The translations under genes were made by a program, and so were the position numbers. A stretch of DNA of 64,000 nt, from assembly GCA_012295275.1 (NCBI GenBank), contig CM022665.1, forward strand, positions 47,788,102 to 47,852,101. Direction: 5' to 3'. The stretch comes from Chrysomallon squamiferum (Eukaryota > Mollusca > Gastropoda > Neomphalida > Peltospiridae). The notes beneath the pieces are model-generated. The model made no database searches and was not told the DNA's origin. It worked only from the letters and a program-made list of their open reading frames with translations. Positions 31,601-43,063 of this stretch are shown piece after piece. Positions within the stretch are counted from its first letter, which is position 1, and each line of letters begins with the position of its first letter.

Positions 31601-34600
31601 GTCTTCTTCATGAACCCTTCTCATGTGTTTGTTGAGCAGATACCTGGCACCGAAGTTTTTCCCGCACACAGGACATTTGAACTCAGTGCGAGGCTGGTGT
31701 GTGATCATGTGACACGTGAGGTTTCTCTTGTTGGAGAACCTCTTCCCGCACTCACACACGAACCTCTTGTTCGGGTCGACAGGTTTCGGCTTCTTCATGT
31801 GCACGTGTTTGACATGCTTGTTCAGCTTGAACAGCTTGGAGAACGATTTGTCGCACGTTTCACACTTGAACGGCTTCATGTTGTCGTGGACGATGAGGTG
31901 ACACTTCAGGTACCTCTCCTGCGAGAACTCTTTGCCGCAGTGGCACACGAACACCGACGGCTTCTCAGATTCGACGTCAGAACTCTGGTCTTCCTCTGGG
32001 TGGAACTTCTTCTGGTGTCTGTTGAAGTGGTAAAGACTGATGAACTTTTTACCACAGTCTTCGCAGGGAAACGTCTGTTTGGGAACATCGTCACCTTTCT
32101 GGGGAACTGATCCCGGATGCTCTTTCTTCAGGTGTTTGTTCAAGAGAAACCGTTTGGCGAAACACTTAAAACAGACGTGGCACACGTGAGGTTTGAGTTC
32201 CGTGTGGTAGCAGGCGATGTGGTTCTTCAAATACGACTCGACAGCGAATCTCTTTCCGCAGTCGCAGACGTACGGCTTCTTCACGATGTCAGCTCTCTTC
32301 ACGTTGTCGTGCACTCTTTTTATGTGCTTTTTCAAAGTGGCTTTCATCACGAAGCCTTTGCTGCACCTGTCACAAACAAATGGCCTCACGTCACTGTGAA
32401 GTTTCTCGTGATAAATCAACGAGTCCGGATTAGAAAATGTTTTACCACACTTGCAGGTGAACGTCCTGTCCGAGGTGTGAGTGAACATGTGTTTCTTCAA
32501 ACCGGCGAGAGATTTGTATTTCTTCTGGCATTCAGCACACTCGTAAAGCTTTTCGGGGAAATGCACCAGTTTTCTGTGAGCGTTGAGGACAAAGAGTTCC
32601 GCAAATCGTTTGTTGCAGACGTCGCAGACGTGGTCCTTCTGACCCGTGTGTTTCTTGATGTGCATCCTCAGCATGTGTCTCTGGGGGAAGGCCTCGGGGC
32701 AGTAGGAGCACTTGAAGGTGGCTTTCTCCTTGTTGTAGTGCACTCGCTGGCGATGCTTCCTCAGATACGACCAGGTCTGGTACGTGTTTCGACACAGCTC
32801 GCACTTGAAGCGGTTGTTGGACTTGATGTGCACGGTCTTCTTGTGGTAATACAGAGCCTCTCTCGACTCGAAACACCTCCCGCACGTTGTACACCTGCAG
32901 TTCAACACGGTCCCTTTCCTGTCTCTGGATGCTTTTTTGATAGTGACCGTGTGTCTGCAATGACTAATTCTGGTTGTCTGCCCTTCCTCACCTCCCTGAA
33001 TGATTGCTGGACTATGGTTACTGTCAGGCAGGGACTGGAAATTTTCGTGTTTCACTATAGCGTTCAAAACACTGTCAATGGCATCAGCATTATTAACATC
33101 ATCTGGTTGTGGAGGATTTTCATTTTTTATAACAAAAATATCAATGAAACCCTGGTCACTCACATCCCTGGCATCCACCTCAAGAACTTTGACACTACAA
33201 GCACCATTACACTGAAACTCTTTCACATCTAGAATGTGCAAATTCTTGTTATATCCCAGCATCGAGTACTCATTTCCCAATCTGGACAAGTCTCCACCAA
33301 GCTGGTGACCGGACAACAAAGTTGAGGATTCCTGAACTTCTTGTTTAATGTAAACTGATTCAGCTTCAGCTGCAACAGCACCACCAACACCAACATCATC
33401 CATTTCCTCATACCCGTCACTGAAATCTGAACTGTCGTCATTACTTTCTGAAAGTGCTAGGTATGTGCTGCTCTGTGTAGTACTATCTACTTTGACTTTG
33501 TCACTTACTGTACATGAGTGGGTTTGGTTCAGTGAAACAATACTGTTACTACTAGAAACAGAATGAAGCAAACTATCGCTATCCTCAACACAGGACACCT
33601 GTGAATTCTGAACACAAGTTTTGTCTTGTTTGGAAGACTCTTGTAAAATTTGGAAAGTCTGGCTACTTTTTGTTGAAGTAGACAGTGTTCCTACATTCTC
33701 AGTTGATGTAGTCTGCATTTCTACACTGTCTTGTGGTTCAGTCAGTTCATCAACACTTTCTGTTGATGCAGACCGTTTTGCTATGTGTTCTGGTGATACA
33801 ATCAGTGTTTCTATGTTGCCTGTTGATGAAAATGTCAATGTTTCAGTAGGTTCCATTGATGGAATCAGTGTTTCAATACTTTCTGTTGATGTAGTCACTG
33901 TTTCAATATTTTCTGTTGATGCCGTCAATGTTTCAGTATTTTCTGTTGATGCTGTCAATGTTTCAGTATTTACTGTTGATCCAGTTAGTGTTTTAGTATT
34001 TACTGTTGATCCAGTCAGTGTTTCAGTATTTACTGTTGATCCAGTCACTGTTTCAGTATTTACTGTTGATCCAGTTAGTGTTTCAGTATTTACTGTTGAT
34101 CCAGTGAATGTTTCAGTATTTTCTGTTGATGCAGTCAGTGTTTCAGTATTTTCTGCTGATACAGTCAGTGTTTCAGTGTTTACTGCTGATGCTGAGATGG
34201 TGACTTCTTGGTGACTCTGCATGTGTTCAACAACACTTTCCAGTGTTGAGTACAGCTGACTATCTGAACATAGATCACATGTATAAAGTACCTCAGCTGT
34301 ACTGCCATCATTCACAGAGCCTTCTTCATCATCATCATCATCTTCATCATCATCCTTTGGATAGAAAACAAAGCTGTTATTCACAGGAATGCTGTCAGAA
34401 GTGGAAGAATAATTTTTAGAGGTTGTTGCCGTGGTAATCACAATGTGCTGTCCACTGTGACCATGAACAGAAACAAGATGTTTCCTCAGAGATTTAATCT
34501 GGGCGTAAGATTTATCACAGAACTGACACTGGAAGGCAGACGACAGGTCGGTGCCTCTGTACTCGTCTCCCAGAGACTTGGTCAGAATGTTCACATCACC

Positions 34601-34888
34601 TCCGTGGACAGCTCGGATGTGCCACTTGAGATTTTTGGGAGCGACAAACTCTCTGTCACAGACGACACAGGAGCACGTCTGCTGTTCTCTGTGAGTCTTC
34701 ATGTGTCTCTCGAGAGTCGATGGAGCTGTGCAGAATGTGAAACAGTAGCTGCACTGGTAACCCTCTCCCGTGTGGCACTTCATATGTGCTCGCAGGCTTT
34801 TGACAGATTTGTACCATTTGTCACAAAAGCTACACTGGTACGCACCGACTTCAAATTCCTGCTCTATCACAGGTAAATGTTCATTCAT
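31571..34888 (-). CDS. C2H2 zinc-finger protein with 19 fingers
   Basis: An uninterrupted 1105-residue frame starting ATGAATGAACATTTACC and ending EHFT before TAG. I count five N-terminal C2H2 fingers (residues about 17-39, 44-66, 72-95, 118-141, 202-226). A long disordered Ser/Thr/acidic linker follows, with ten-residue repeats of the type NTETLTGSTV (about 235-350). Fourteen fingers form the C-terminal array (about 660-1095). Most are standard CxxC-x12-HxxxH type, but four (FTCKCGKTF, YVCDCGKRF, FVCHCGKEF, FVCECGKRF) have only one residue between the cysteines. Many linkers are longer than TGEKP. A nuclear DNA-binding regulator is the family expectation; the target is unknown and no vertebrate orthologue is recognised. 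A splice acceptor lies 41 bp upstream of the ATG, so at least one 5' UTR exon exists. Confidence 0.95.
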   Translation of the reverse strand: MNEHLPVIEQEFEVGAYQCSFCDKWYKSVKSLRAHMKCHTGEGYQCSYCFTFCTAPSTLERHMKTHREQQTCSCVVCDREFVAPKNLKWHIRAVHGGDVNILTKSLGDEYRGTDLSSAFQCQFCDKSYAQIKSLRKHLVSVHGHSGQHIVITTATTSKNYSSTSDSIPVNNSFVFYPKDDDEDDDDDEEGSVNDGSTAEVLYTCDLCSDSQLYSTLESVVEHMQSHQEVTISASAVNTETLTVSAENTETLTASTENTETFTGSTVNTETLTGSTVNTETVTGSTVNTETLTGSTVNTKTLTGSTVNTETLTASTENTETLTASTENIETVTTSTESIETLIPSMEPTETLTFSSTGNIETLIVSPEHIAKRSASTESVDELTEPQDSVEMQTTSTENVGTLSTSTKSSQTFQILQESSKQDKTCVQNSQVSCVEDSDSLLHSVSSSNSIVSLNQTHSCTVSDKVKVDSTTQSSTYLALSESNDDSSDFSDGYEEMDDVGVGGAVAAEAESVYIKQEVQESSTLLSGHQLGGDLSRLGNEYSMLGYNKNLHILDVKEFQCNGACSVKVLEVDARDVSDQGFIDIFVIKNENPPQPDDVNNADAIDSVLNAIVKHENFQSLPDSNHSPAIIQGGEEGQTTRISHCRHTVTIKKASRDRKGTVLNCRCTTCGRCFESREALYYHKKTVHIKSNNRFKCELCRNTYQTWSYLRKHRQRVHYNKEKATFKCSYCPEAFPQRHMLRMHIKKHTGQKDHVCDVCNKRFAELFVLNAHRKLVHFPEKLYECAECQKKYKSLAGLKKHMFTHTSDRTFTCKCGKTFSNPDSLIYHEKLHSDVRPFVCDRCSKGFVMKATLKKHIKRVHDNVKRADIVKKPYVCDCGKRFAVESYLKNHIACYHTELKPHVCHVCFKCFAKRFLLNKHLKKEHPGSVPQKGDDVPKQTFPCEDCGKKFISLYHFNRHQKKFHPEEDQSSDVESEKPSVFVCHCGKEFSQERYLKCHLIVHDNMKPFKCETCDKSFSKLFKLNKHVKHVHMKKPKPVDPNKRFVCECGKRFSNKRNLTCHMITHQPRTEFKCPVCGKNFGARYLLNKHMRRVHEEDPNDYSEHFT
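33835..34200 (-). repeat. 30-bp coding minisatellite in the zinc-finger linker
   Basis: About a dozen 30-bp repeats reading NTETLT(G/A)ST(V/E) in the gene frame. The unit length keeps the frame, so copy number can vary without breaking the protein. The antisense frame is open too (VSVFTVDP repeats), a side effect of the repeat. Confidence 0.9.
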
Positions 34889-34931
34889 CGTGTGCGGTTT
34901 ATTCTAGAATATTCAGGAACTCAGATTATCT
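34889..34931 (-). other. 5' UTR exon portion with splice acceptor of the zinc-finger gene
   Basis: On the minus strand CTCTTTTCAG ends at 34930, followed by a 41-bp leader that runs to the ATG at 34888. The pyrimidine tract and AG fit a 3' splice site and imply an untranslated first exon further upstream. Confidence 0.5.
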
Positions 34932-35609
34932 GAAAAGAGAGCAAAAAATAAATTACATTATTAATATGCATACAGGATTATTATTATTTTTAATTTTTCA
35001 AGAGAGAAACAAATTTTGAAATTCTAAAAACGACCATATTTAAGCTAAAGCTAACCCTGAATATGGATACTATAAAAAGTAGTGAGTCTTTGCTTTCTCC
35101 CCAACACCACCCAGTAAATAAATTGGTGGACAGATTTTCAAATAGTAAAATAGGAACATAAAACATCAAGTATTTGTTACCGTTTATCCATTTAATAACA
35201 CTTAAGAACTGCATTATCGACGAAATAAAGATGCTTACACTATCAAATAATTAATTTCCGAATACATCTTAGTAGCATACATTCAGCAAAATTAATAATA
35301 ATATTACTGAAAGAAACAAATCCCAAACATCACAGTAAACTGAGTAATAAAAAGTATTACGAAAATAAAATAAAGATGGATACATATGGATCATATCAAT
35401 TATTATTAATAGCAGAGCAAAGCTAACATATAAAGAATTCAACATATACCAGGTGTAATTGAATTCATCATTATGACGGTAATTACAACAAACGAAACAA
35501 TTTATAGTATTAAGAAACATTTAATGAGAAGGAACATATAAAGGGAGATAACTTAAAATTGATTGTGTTTTTCTTATATCTAACTTTAATTGTCAGAGCA
35601 TCACATTTT

Positions 35610-35665
<56 letters not shown>

Positions 35666-35930
35666 ATAATATATAAAATATAAATAATTAGTCTTCATAA
35701 GCATATTTACGCTACGAGGGTTAAACGTGTTTATATGAATAAATTAACTTCTGTAAAATATATATTTTAAATATATAAACATTGGATAGGGCAGGTACCT
35801 TAGCATTTCTAATCTAAAGAAATGTTATATGTGAAGTTGATAATGATACTGTCGAAGATATTATTTAAATATTATAATTTACATTTTCTTCTTTATAGCT
35901 TTTTAAGAATTTAACCATTACTTTTTACTT
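34932..35930. other. Spacer between divergent genes
   Basis: AT-rich, with no supported coding sequence. A long CT dinucleotide run lies at 35612-35662. The zinc-finger first exon and part of a shared promoter may lie here, but I cannot place a start site. Confidence 0.5.
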
Positions 35931-35934
35931 CTTT

Positions 35935-36227
35935 TATTTTTAAATTATTTATTAACATTTTATTCTTTTTCTAGGGATATAATGGAAAGTGTAGTTTTTA
36001 GCAGTTTGTATATCAGGTTGTTTTCTATTTATTTTATCCAAGCATCTGTAAAGGTATTTTATCTCGGTTCCTTTCGGCTGATGACGAAAGAAACCGAAAT
36101 TATCTTTAACTGGTTTCCCTCCTAACGTTTTCCGCACGTAAACCAATCTATTTAAAACAACTTTGTTTCACGAAAGGAAATTAACATTAGTCTTTACAAT
36201 AGGACATCACAAAAACAAGATCTTAAA
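35935..36227 (+). promoter_or_regulatory. Conserved upstream block of PDZ gene copy 1
   Basis: About 290 bp upstream of the start codon recur, clearly diverged, before copy 2 (about 44150-44430) and copy 3 (about 51200-51483). The shared core is CTGATGACGAAA, TTTAACTGGTTTCCCTCCT and ACATTAGTCTTTACAA. Position and conservation in all three copies fit a core promoter and 5' UTR. The function of individual motifs is inferred. Confidence 0.5.
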
Positions 36228-37876
36228 ATGTCTTTAGACTTACCAATAAGTGAAATAGTTCTTGACCGTGGAGACACAGGTACAGTTTCCATAAAACCGG
36301 CACATTTTAATTCCATTTAACAGTATTGTCTGACTCTGTATCACTATCACTATCAGGAGTAACAGTAACTGAGTAAGGTCAAAATTGAGTTTTGCTACGT
36401 GCGGTTAATGATCAGATTTAAACACAATATTAATTTAGATCTGATGATTAATAATAGTTCACTTGTTTCAGGACAATGATTAGTTAAATTTCAGATAATA
36501 GTGAAATAGTTAAATATATTTTTTTTTACAACAGATGTTTAGTACATGTCCTTGGGTTGATATATTACTTCAGTGTCTTCATATTAAAATAAAATTTAAT
36601 GCACAAGCAGAACATGAATTTTAACATGTAGTGAAAATATTTCATCAATGTATAATTATATGAAGGATACAAAATACAGACATTTTCAAAAAATTAATAA
36701 TCATTAAAAATTATTGAATAAATATTAAAATTTAAATATTAAAAAAGACAAAGTCTGATGGTATAACTGATACCTGTATCATGAGTATATGATTTGTTTG
36801 TTTATAGTTACTGTGAGTAAATCTGGCACACTTACAGTATATATATTTATTAGATTGGTAGTGGCAGACTCAAGTTTTATGATTAAAAATGAAAATAATT
36901 AATTAAAATTGTTTTATAGGTCTTGGGTTCAATATACGAGGAGGTATAGATATTCCACATCTGCCTGGAGATCCTGGTATTTTTGTCACAAAATTAAAAC
37001 CAAATGGAGCAGCATATAAAGATGGCCGTTTGAAAGAAGGAGACAAAATAATAGAGGTATTTTAACTTCTACCAGATTTAAATTTGATAGGATATTTCAG
37101 TTCTTTACTACACAAAATCTTATTTGTTATTAAAACAGCTAAGCATTTTTTAGTGACAAATTCAGGGATAGTTTAAACAGTATAGAGATATGTCAATTTT
37201 AAACTCAGATATTCAAACATGGAAATTGTAAAATAAGTCGGAGCATTTATACACACTCCAATCACAAAGCAGAACAGTAATTTTAATACACTGATACAGT
37301 CACAGTTTTCCAAAATTTCATTAAATTAATTTTCTGTAAAATTTTTTCGTTATTTTTAACTTCACAATTTTTCACCTACATCATAAGAATAATAGAATTT
37401 AATTTTTTAATATTTTTTAATTCATAATATTTTGCCTTTATTTCACAAATTTTTTCATTTATCAGAAATTGGATGAAATAATTTTTTATATTTATAATTT
37501 AATCTTCTTCTGCTTATTATTATTGTTATTTTTATTATACCTGATATTTTAGGGGTGTTTTTTTTGTTGTTTTCTCTCAGATCAATGGAAGAAACATAGA
37601 ACGAGTGACTCACAATGAGGCGGTACAGATATTTCTGGCATCAGGAAATGTGGTGCGTCTCAAAGTGCAGTGTGGAGCAGAAGCAGTCATACTTGTGAGA
37701 TTTTTTTGTTTTACATTTTTGAAAGCTTTCTTTTTCTTTTAAATAAAATTGAACCTAAACTGGTATTATTAAATCTCATGAAGAAGTAAAAATATCCAGT
37801 GTCATGTCAGAAGTTTAATTAGTAATTAATTTTTAAAATTTTACTATAGCCATTACATCCATTATGTAAATATATA

Positions 37877-37914
<38 letters not shown>

Positions 37915-38462
37915 TTGTATATGTTCTTTAATATACTTGTGCATGTGTGTTTCTTGTTTATTTAAAATGAGGCATTTCAGTTAAAGGAATATTTATTATT
38001 GCTTTCACATAGTTATTAAAAATGCCATTAATTTTAAAGTTAAATTGTCAGCAGCTTATTTCTGTTTCTTTTCATAATAATAAAGTTAATAGTAATTTTA
38101 AAGTATTGTGTATAAAAATAATTACTGAGAAATAAGTAACTAGCAATTTATCTTTTTTTGTTTTGTTTTGTTATTTGTTGTTATGGTTTTTGTATGTTTG
38201 AGGGACAGACATGGTAGAGGGTTGTAAGAAGGGGGCAGGTGGATAGACAGGGAGGAAGAAGAAAGGGAAGAATAAGTAATTAGACAAGTCTTGATTTGTT
38301 ATTTTTTATTTCCAGGCTAAAATAGAAGACAGAAAACACCCAGTCTTGCCTTCTCGGCCAGGCACGAAAAAGTCTAAGTTTCATATTTTCTACTTCATGC
38401 TTGGTTTGGTCACTGCGACTGGACTAGCATACTTTGTGTACCGGCGCATCAGACAAAAGTAG
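36228..38462 (+). CDS. SYNJ2BP/OMP25-like tail-anchored PDZ protein, copy 1
   Basis: Exons 36228-36279, 36920-37056, 37581-37694, 38316-38462 join in phase to 149 residues, close to vertebrate SYNJ2BP (145). One PDZ domain: carboxylate loop GLGF, then [36 protein letters not shown] and THNEAVQIF. The His starting helix B predicts class I PDZ ligands. A linker and a C-terminal hydrophobic segment ([18 protein letters not shown]) with basic tail RRIRQK make it a mitochondrial outer-membrane tail-anchored adaptor by family analogy. It heads a tandem array of three and has the shortest first intron (640 bp) and conserved loop residues, so it is probably the least modified copy. Confidence 0.9.
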
Positions 38463-41314
38463 ACTTTAGTAGTTTGTAGAGTTTTTGTTATTTTTATGTC
38501 CACCATTTCAAGTATTCAGTCAAAATGCAGGTACCAGGATTGCAGAATTACCAGTAATCAAAATAGACACGTACTAACGAAGTCTTGTTTCTGCTTTTGT
38601 AGTAGTGAAAGAAGTGTTCCTGTTTTTACATAAATGACTAATTGGAAATGCATGAACTGTACATTTGATGAAAATTTTGGAAGAAATTGTACAAAGCAGA
38701 AATTACAACAGTTGTTTGATAAATTGTAATCGAAGACTTTAATTTTTAAAAATTTTAATTTTAAGTTGATTGTTTCCAGAAAAGAAGGAAAAAAAGGTCC
38801 CTCATTCTGATTTTCGTGCAAGTATTTGCAGCATGAGTTATTAAAAAGATAGTTTATTATTTTAGAAGTTTAAAAAGATGAATATTATTGAAAGTGCTTT
38901 TTATACATATCAAGTCTGCACCTCTGAGAAATAATTATCACTAGACAAATGAAGATTATTTCCCAGAGGTGTGGTAAGACAATTAATTTTTGTTACAGCC
39001 TGTATATTACTCAAGATATCTCACAAAAACTATTTTGTTTTGTATCATACAAAGAGTTTCTGTTTGTTGATGCATTTAAATGTATTCAGATATATTTTAA
39101 CGTGTTTGAGTTTGTGTAGACATTATTCCAGAATTTTTGTTTCTGCCAGTTCACAAATCTTAATGTAATTTGTAAGAAATATTTTGTCAAAACATGTGAG
39201 ATAATCATTCAGAGAAATTTATTATTGTCTGTGCAAAGTTAACATTCTTCTTTGTTGCCCACAAGTGCACCAAGACTCTGTAAACGTAAAAGTAACCTTT
39301 AAACTGAATTGTATGAATCAGAAGTAAGTAATAAAACAAAAGAATTCCAAAAGCTCTCAGGATAATTCCAATGTTTATTATGGTTTAAAAAGTTGTCATC
39401 TAATACAGACTGATACACAGACTGGAATAACTCCATCTTGTATCTCTATTTGTTTTATTAAAGAAATAAAAGCAAGACTAACAAAAGCAGTCGATGAAAA
39501 ATAATTTGCAGACATTTTATGAAATTAACAGAATCAAGTTCCCTCTTTAACAGATTATAGATTTTATCCTCATCAGCTCAAAGATAAACACCATCTTTTT
39601 TTTTTTTTTCTTTCTTGTTTATAATTTTAATTTTTCTACCAAAATCTTGAAATATCAGCAATTTCAACCTACTGGAAATTACTTTAATGTTTGCAACTAT
39701 CTGACCTTAAGATCCACAATGTTAAATTCTGTTCATCAAGGATTTGTTGTGCAGTTTTTCTGTTGTTCTAAAATATAAAATACTAAGTATGAAATCATCT
39801 CTGTCTACACTAGTAAATAATAAGAAAAAATGGATAAAAAACTAATGCTTAATTTGTATAGTGTCTAAATATAAAGATTTTTATTTCTGTAACTTTCTTA
39901 AAGCTGTGGTTGTAGTTGTTGATGGGAAACTTTTAAGTTTTATGATAGCAGAGAGGATTTTTCTTGCCTTTTTGTGCTATCTAGTCACAGAGTTTGAATT
40001 CCAGATACTTAAACATACTCATTTTCTCTTTTTAAATGGATTGTTAAACTGTCACAACATTTTCACTGAGAAATGTCTGGTTGGCAGGAATTTGTCTGTG
40101 TGTGTTTATTTTATTTCATGTACATTTTGTTACTAATTTATCTTATGTGAACAATGGTGATGTTAAAAGAGATTCTGTACCACTAAATTAAAATTGTTGA
40201 TTTAGTTACCTCACAGAGTGTACCTGTGTTGACACTAACATTTAAATATTGTCATCTTTATTATTATTATTTATTTATTTATTTTTTTTTTTAAATAAAA
40301 TTCATGTAACGATGAAGGTTCTAAAAGTTAGAGTGTAAACACATTTTATTTACCAGCAATTTATATTGTTTTGTTTATCACTGCAAAGACTGGGGATATC
40401 GCTGAATAATAAAGTGTAAAAGTAACATGTTCTACACTTGATTTAAATATTACTTTACTTTCTTATGCACTCGTGTTTAACAGTTATAGAGAATTGTACA
40501 GGAAAAAAAAAGAAAAACAAAAAAAAATCCAGGAAAATAAACCAACCAAAAACCTGAAAAACAGAATGAAATAAAACAAAACATGGGGAAAAAAAAAAAA
40601 AAGGTGAAAGGTAATCATCAAGAAAAAACAGTTCCTGGTTGAGTTATTTTTAAATTGATGTCTCTTCTTTGTTCATTTTTCATGGTAAACAGGTAAAATT
40701 CAGTACTGGTCACACAACACAGGTACACTTCAGTAATTTCAATATACACGTCTGTCACAGCTTGTAAATGTAACAACGACAGATGTAACATGATGTTAGT
40801 TGATGTTGTCACAGCTGCTTCAGATCTAACAGGGTGCATCATTTTAATTCACAGGGTTCTTTTTTCTTTTTTTTCTTCTAAAGTTTGATTTTAAATTTTA
40901 ATATTAAAAATAATTTTAAAAATATATATATTTTTTTCAACTTTGTCTTCTTACAAGGCTATTAAACTGTTTGATCTTTGTATTAGAGAAAACTAAATAC
41001 ATTTATTAATTAATAAAAAAAAAAAAAAAAACCCCAATAAAACGTACAAGACCTGGCTCAGCAAATGAACAAATTAAAAAGATGTTTTTACTTACATTGT
41101 GTTGTAAATATAATTGTTTGATTTTCAATCCTTTTTTGATTTTTTTTTTCATTTGTTATTGTTTTGTTGATTTTTCTTTTGTTGAATTGTTTATTTTTAA
41201 AGTTACCTTTTTTTATTCTGTTTTCTTGAATTAAGCCAGACCTGTGATAAAATTTTATTTCATCAATTTTTAATTAGCAACACTAATCATTAAGAATTTT
41301 AAAAATATTTTTAA

Positions 41315-41350
<36 letters not shown>

Positions 41351-42536
41351 ATAATAATAATATCAGTAAATAAAATAAAACCAACAAATGTTTGTAACTT
41401 TAAGATTTGAGAAAGAACAGAAATGGTTGTTAACGTGATAATCACTGAAATCTGTTTTGATCATATGACCGTGTGTAAGAAAAATATATTGTTAATGTTT
41501 GTTTACTTTTATCCAGCCTTGAAAAAATCATTCCAAAATGTGACTGTATTTCCTCCATTTAAACAGGTAACATACTGTTTAAATCCATTTCACAATGAAA
41601 ATTTACAAATAGCTTAAGTTAATAACAACTCCGAATTATTTTACAAATACAAGTGCATCAACAGAGTACTTTTTATGTTTAAAAAGTTATCACAAGAAAA
41701 AAAAAAAAAAAAAAATTAAAAAGGGTTTTAAAAATTTCATTTTAATTACGAAAAACATTCATAACTAACATATTTTCACTATAAAAACTGGCAAATTTTT
41801 AAATACCACACTATGATGTGTTTACACTTTTCGTTATTTTCTTTCTTTTGTAGTAACTTTTGTTGTTTATTATTATCATTTAAATGCATTTCCTAATTTG
41901 TACATAATTATATTTAAACTATTGATTCCTATATTTTTCTCTTCATTTTTTTTTAATGGTAATTATGTTGAATACTTACAACTTCAATTGTATGTGTTAA
42001 CAATGAATTAATAATATATGCAGTTAATGTACATTCATATGCAAATCACAATATTAAAAAACTGAAAAACGACGGCACTGCTAGTGGTAAATTTTTAACA
42101 AAGAAGGGCAGCTATTATCGAGACTGGATTACTAAATGTGACGAGTTACTTCCCTTGATCTCAGTAGTCGATATTTTTATTTATTTATTTTTTTAAATGT
42201 GAGGAAAACGTATTTCTTTTGTTGCTCATTTTGTTTTGTTCTGTAATTTCATTCCCAACATTTTCGGTTTTTTTTTTTAATTAAATAAACTGATTTTTGT
42301 TGTCAACAGAACTGCTCAAAATGTGGCCCAGGATAATAAACGTTTCAGTTTTAAAGCATAATGTGTAAATTTGTGTGAATGCTGCCTGGTTTTTTGTTTT
42401 TGGATTTCGTCATTTGATCACCCTGTCCGTTAGCTAGCTGAGTGAGATGTAACAACCGAGGATTGTGAATAAACTATATCAACAATTTACTTTTGTTTTC
42501 TTCTTATTTATTTATTTATTTATTTATTTATTATTA

Positions 42537-42596
<60 letters not shown>

Positions 42597-42620
42597 AAGA
42601 AATAAATATTTTATTGCAGG
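38463..42620. other. 3' flank of PDZ copy 1
   Basis: Parts match the 3' flanks of copies 2 and 3: the first 140 bp, a segment near 39880-39910, and 41860-42500. The intervening 38.6-41.86 kb is present only here. A conserved AATAAA with flanking CTATATCAACAATTTACTTT at 42468 recurs at 49234 and 56606, a candidate shared polyadenylation site. An ATT microsatellite lies at 42528-42596. A 74-residue minus-strand open frame near 40618-40842 has no supporting features. Confidence 0.5.
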
Positions 42621-43017
42621 ATATTTTCTTTCGATCATTACATCATCAGATCCATAACTGAATAGCTAACGATTACGTCTCCAATATCAGTAATCGATGA
42701 CGTTTTCTTGAAAGATATTTTCATAAAAAATTTGATGAACTTCTCCTTGATAAATAATAAAAAATCGGAAGTGAGGTTGTAGCAAGATATGAGTACTACG
42801 TCATCAAACTAAGTTTGTTTAAAAAGATGGTTCAAATGGACAGACAGAAGGACATTTTTGAACATCACACTTTGCTGACGCTTTGCACTCTCACGACCAG
42901 CCCAGCAAAATCTCGCAAAAATTCGCGAGAGACAAATGGGTTATTTGCTCGTACCTAATGGCTATACAAAACTGAATTCGTAACGCTTAGGTTGAACAAA
43001 ATATCAATTAAAAATAA

Positions 43018-43063
<46 letters not shown>

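Noticed and set aside
32117-33232. 371-residue plus-strand open frame
   Set aside because: Antisense to the zinc-finger gene; the peptide lacks any domain and its length follows from codon bias of the zinc-finger frame.
33621-34214. 197-residue plus-strand frame of VSVFTVDP repeats
   Set aside because: Antisense shadow of the 30-bp coding repeat in the zinc-finger linker.
40618-40842. 74-residue minus-strand ATG frame in the PDZ copy 1 3' flank
   Set aside because: No homology recognised and the region is absent from the other two copies; kept only as a note in the flank description.
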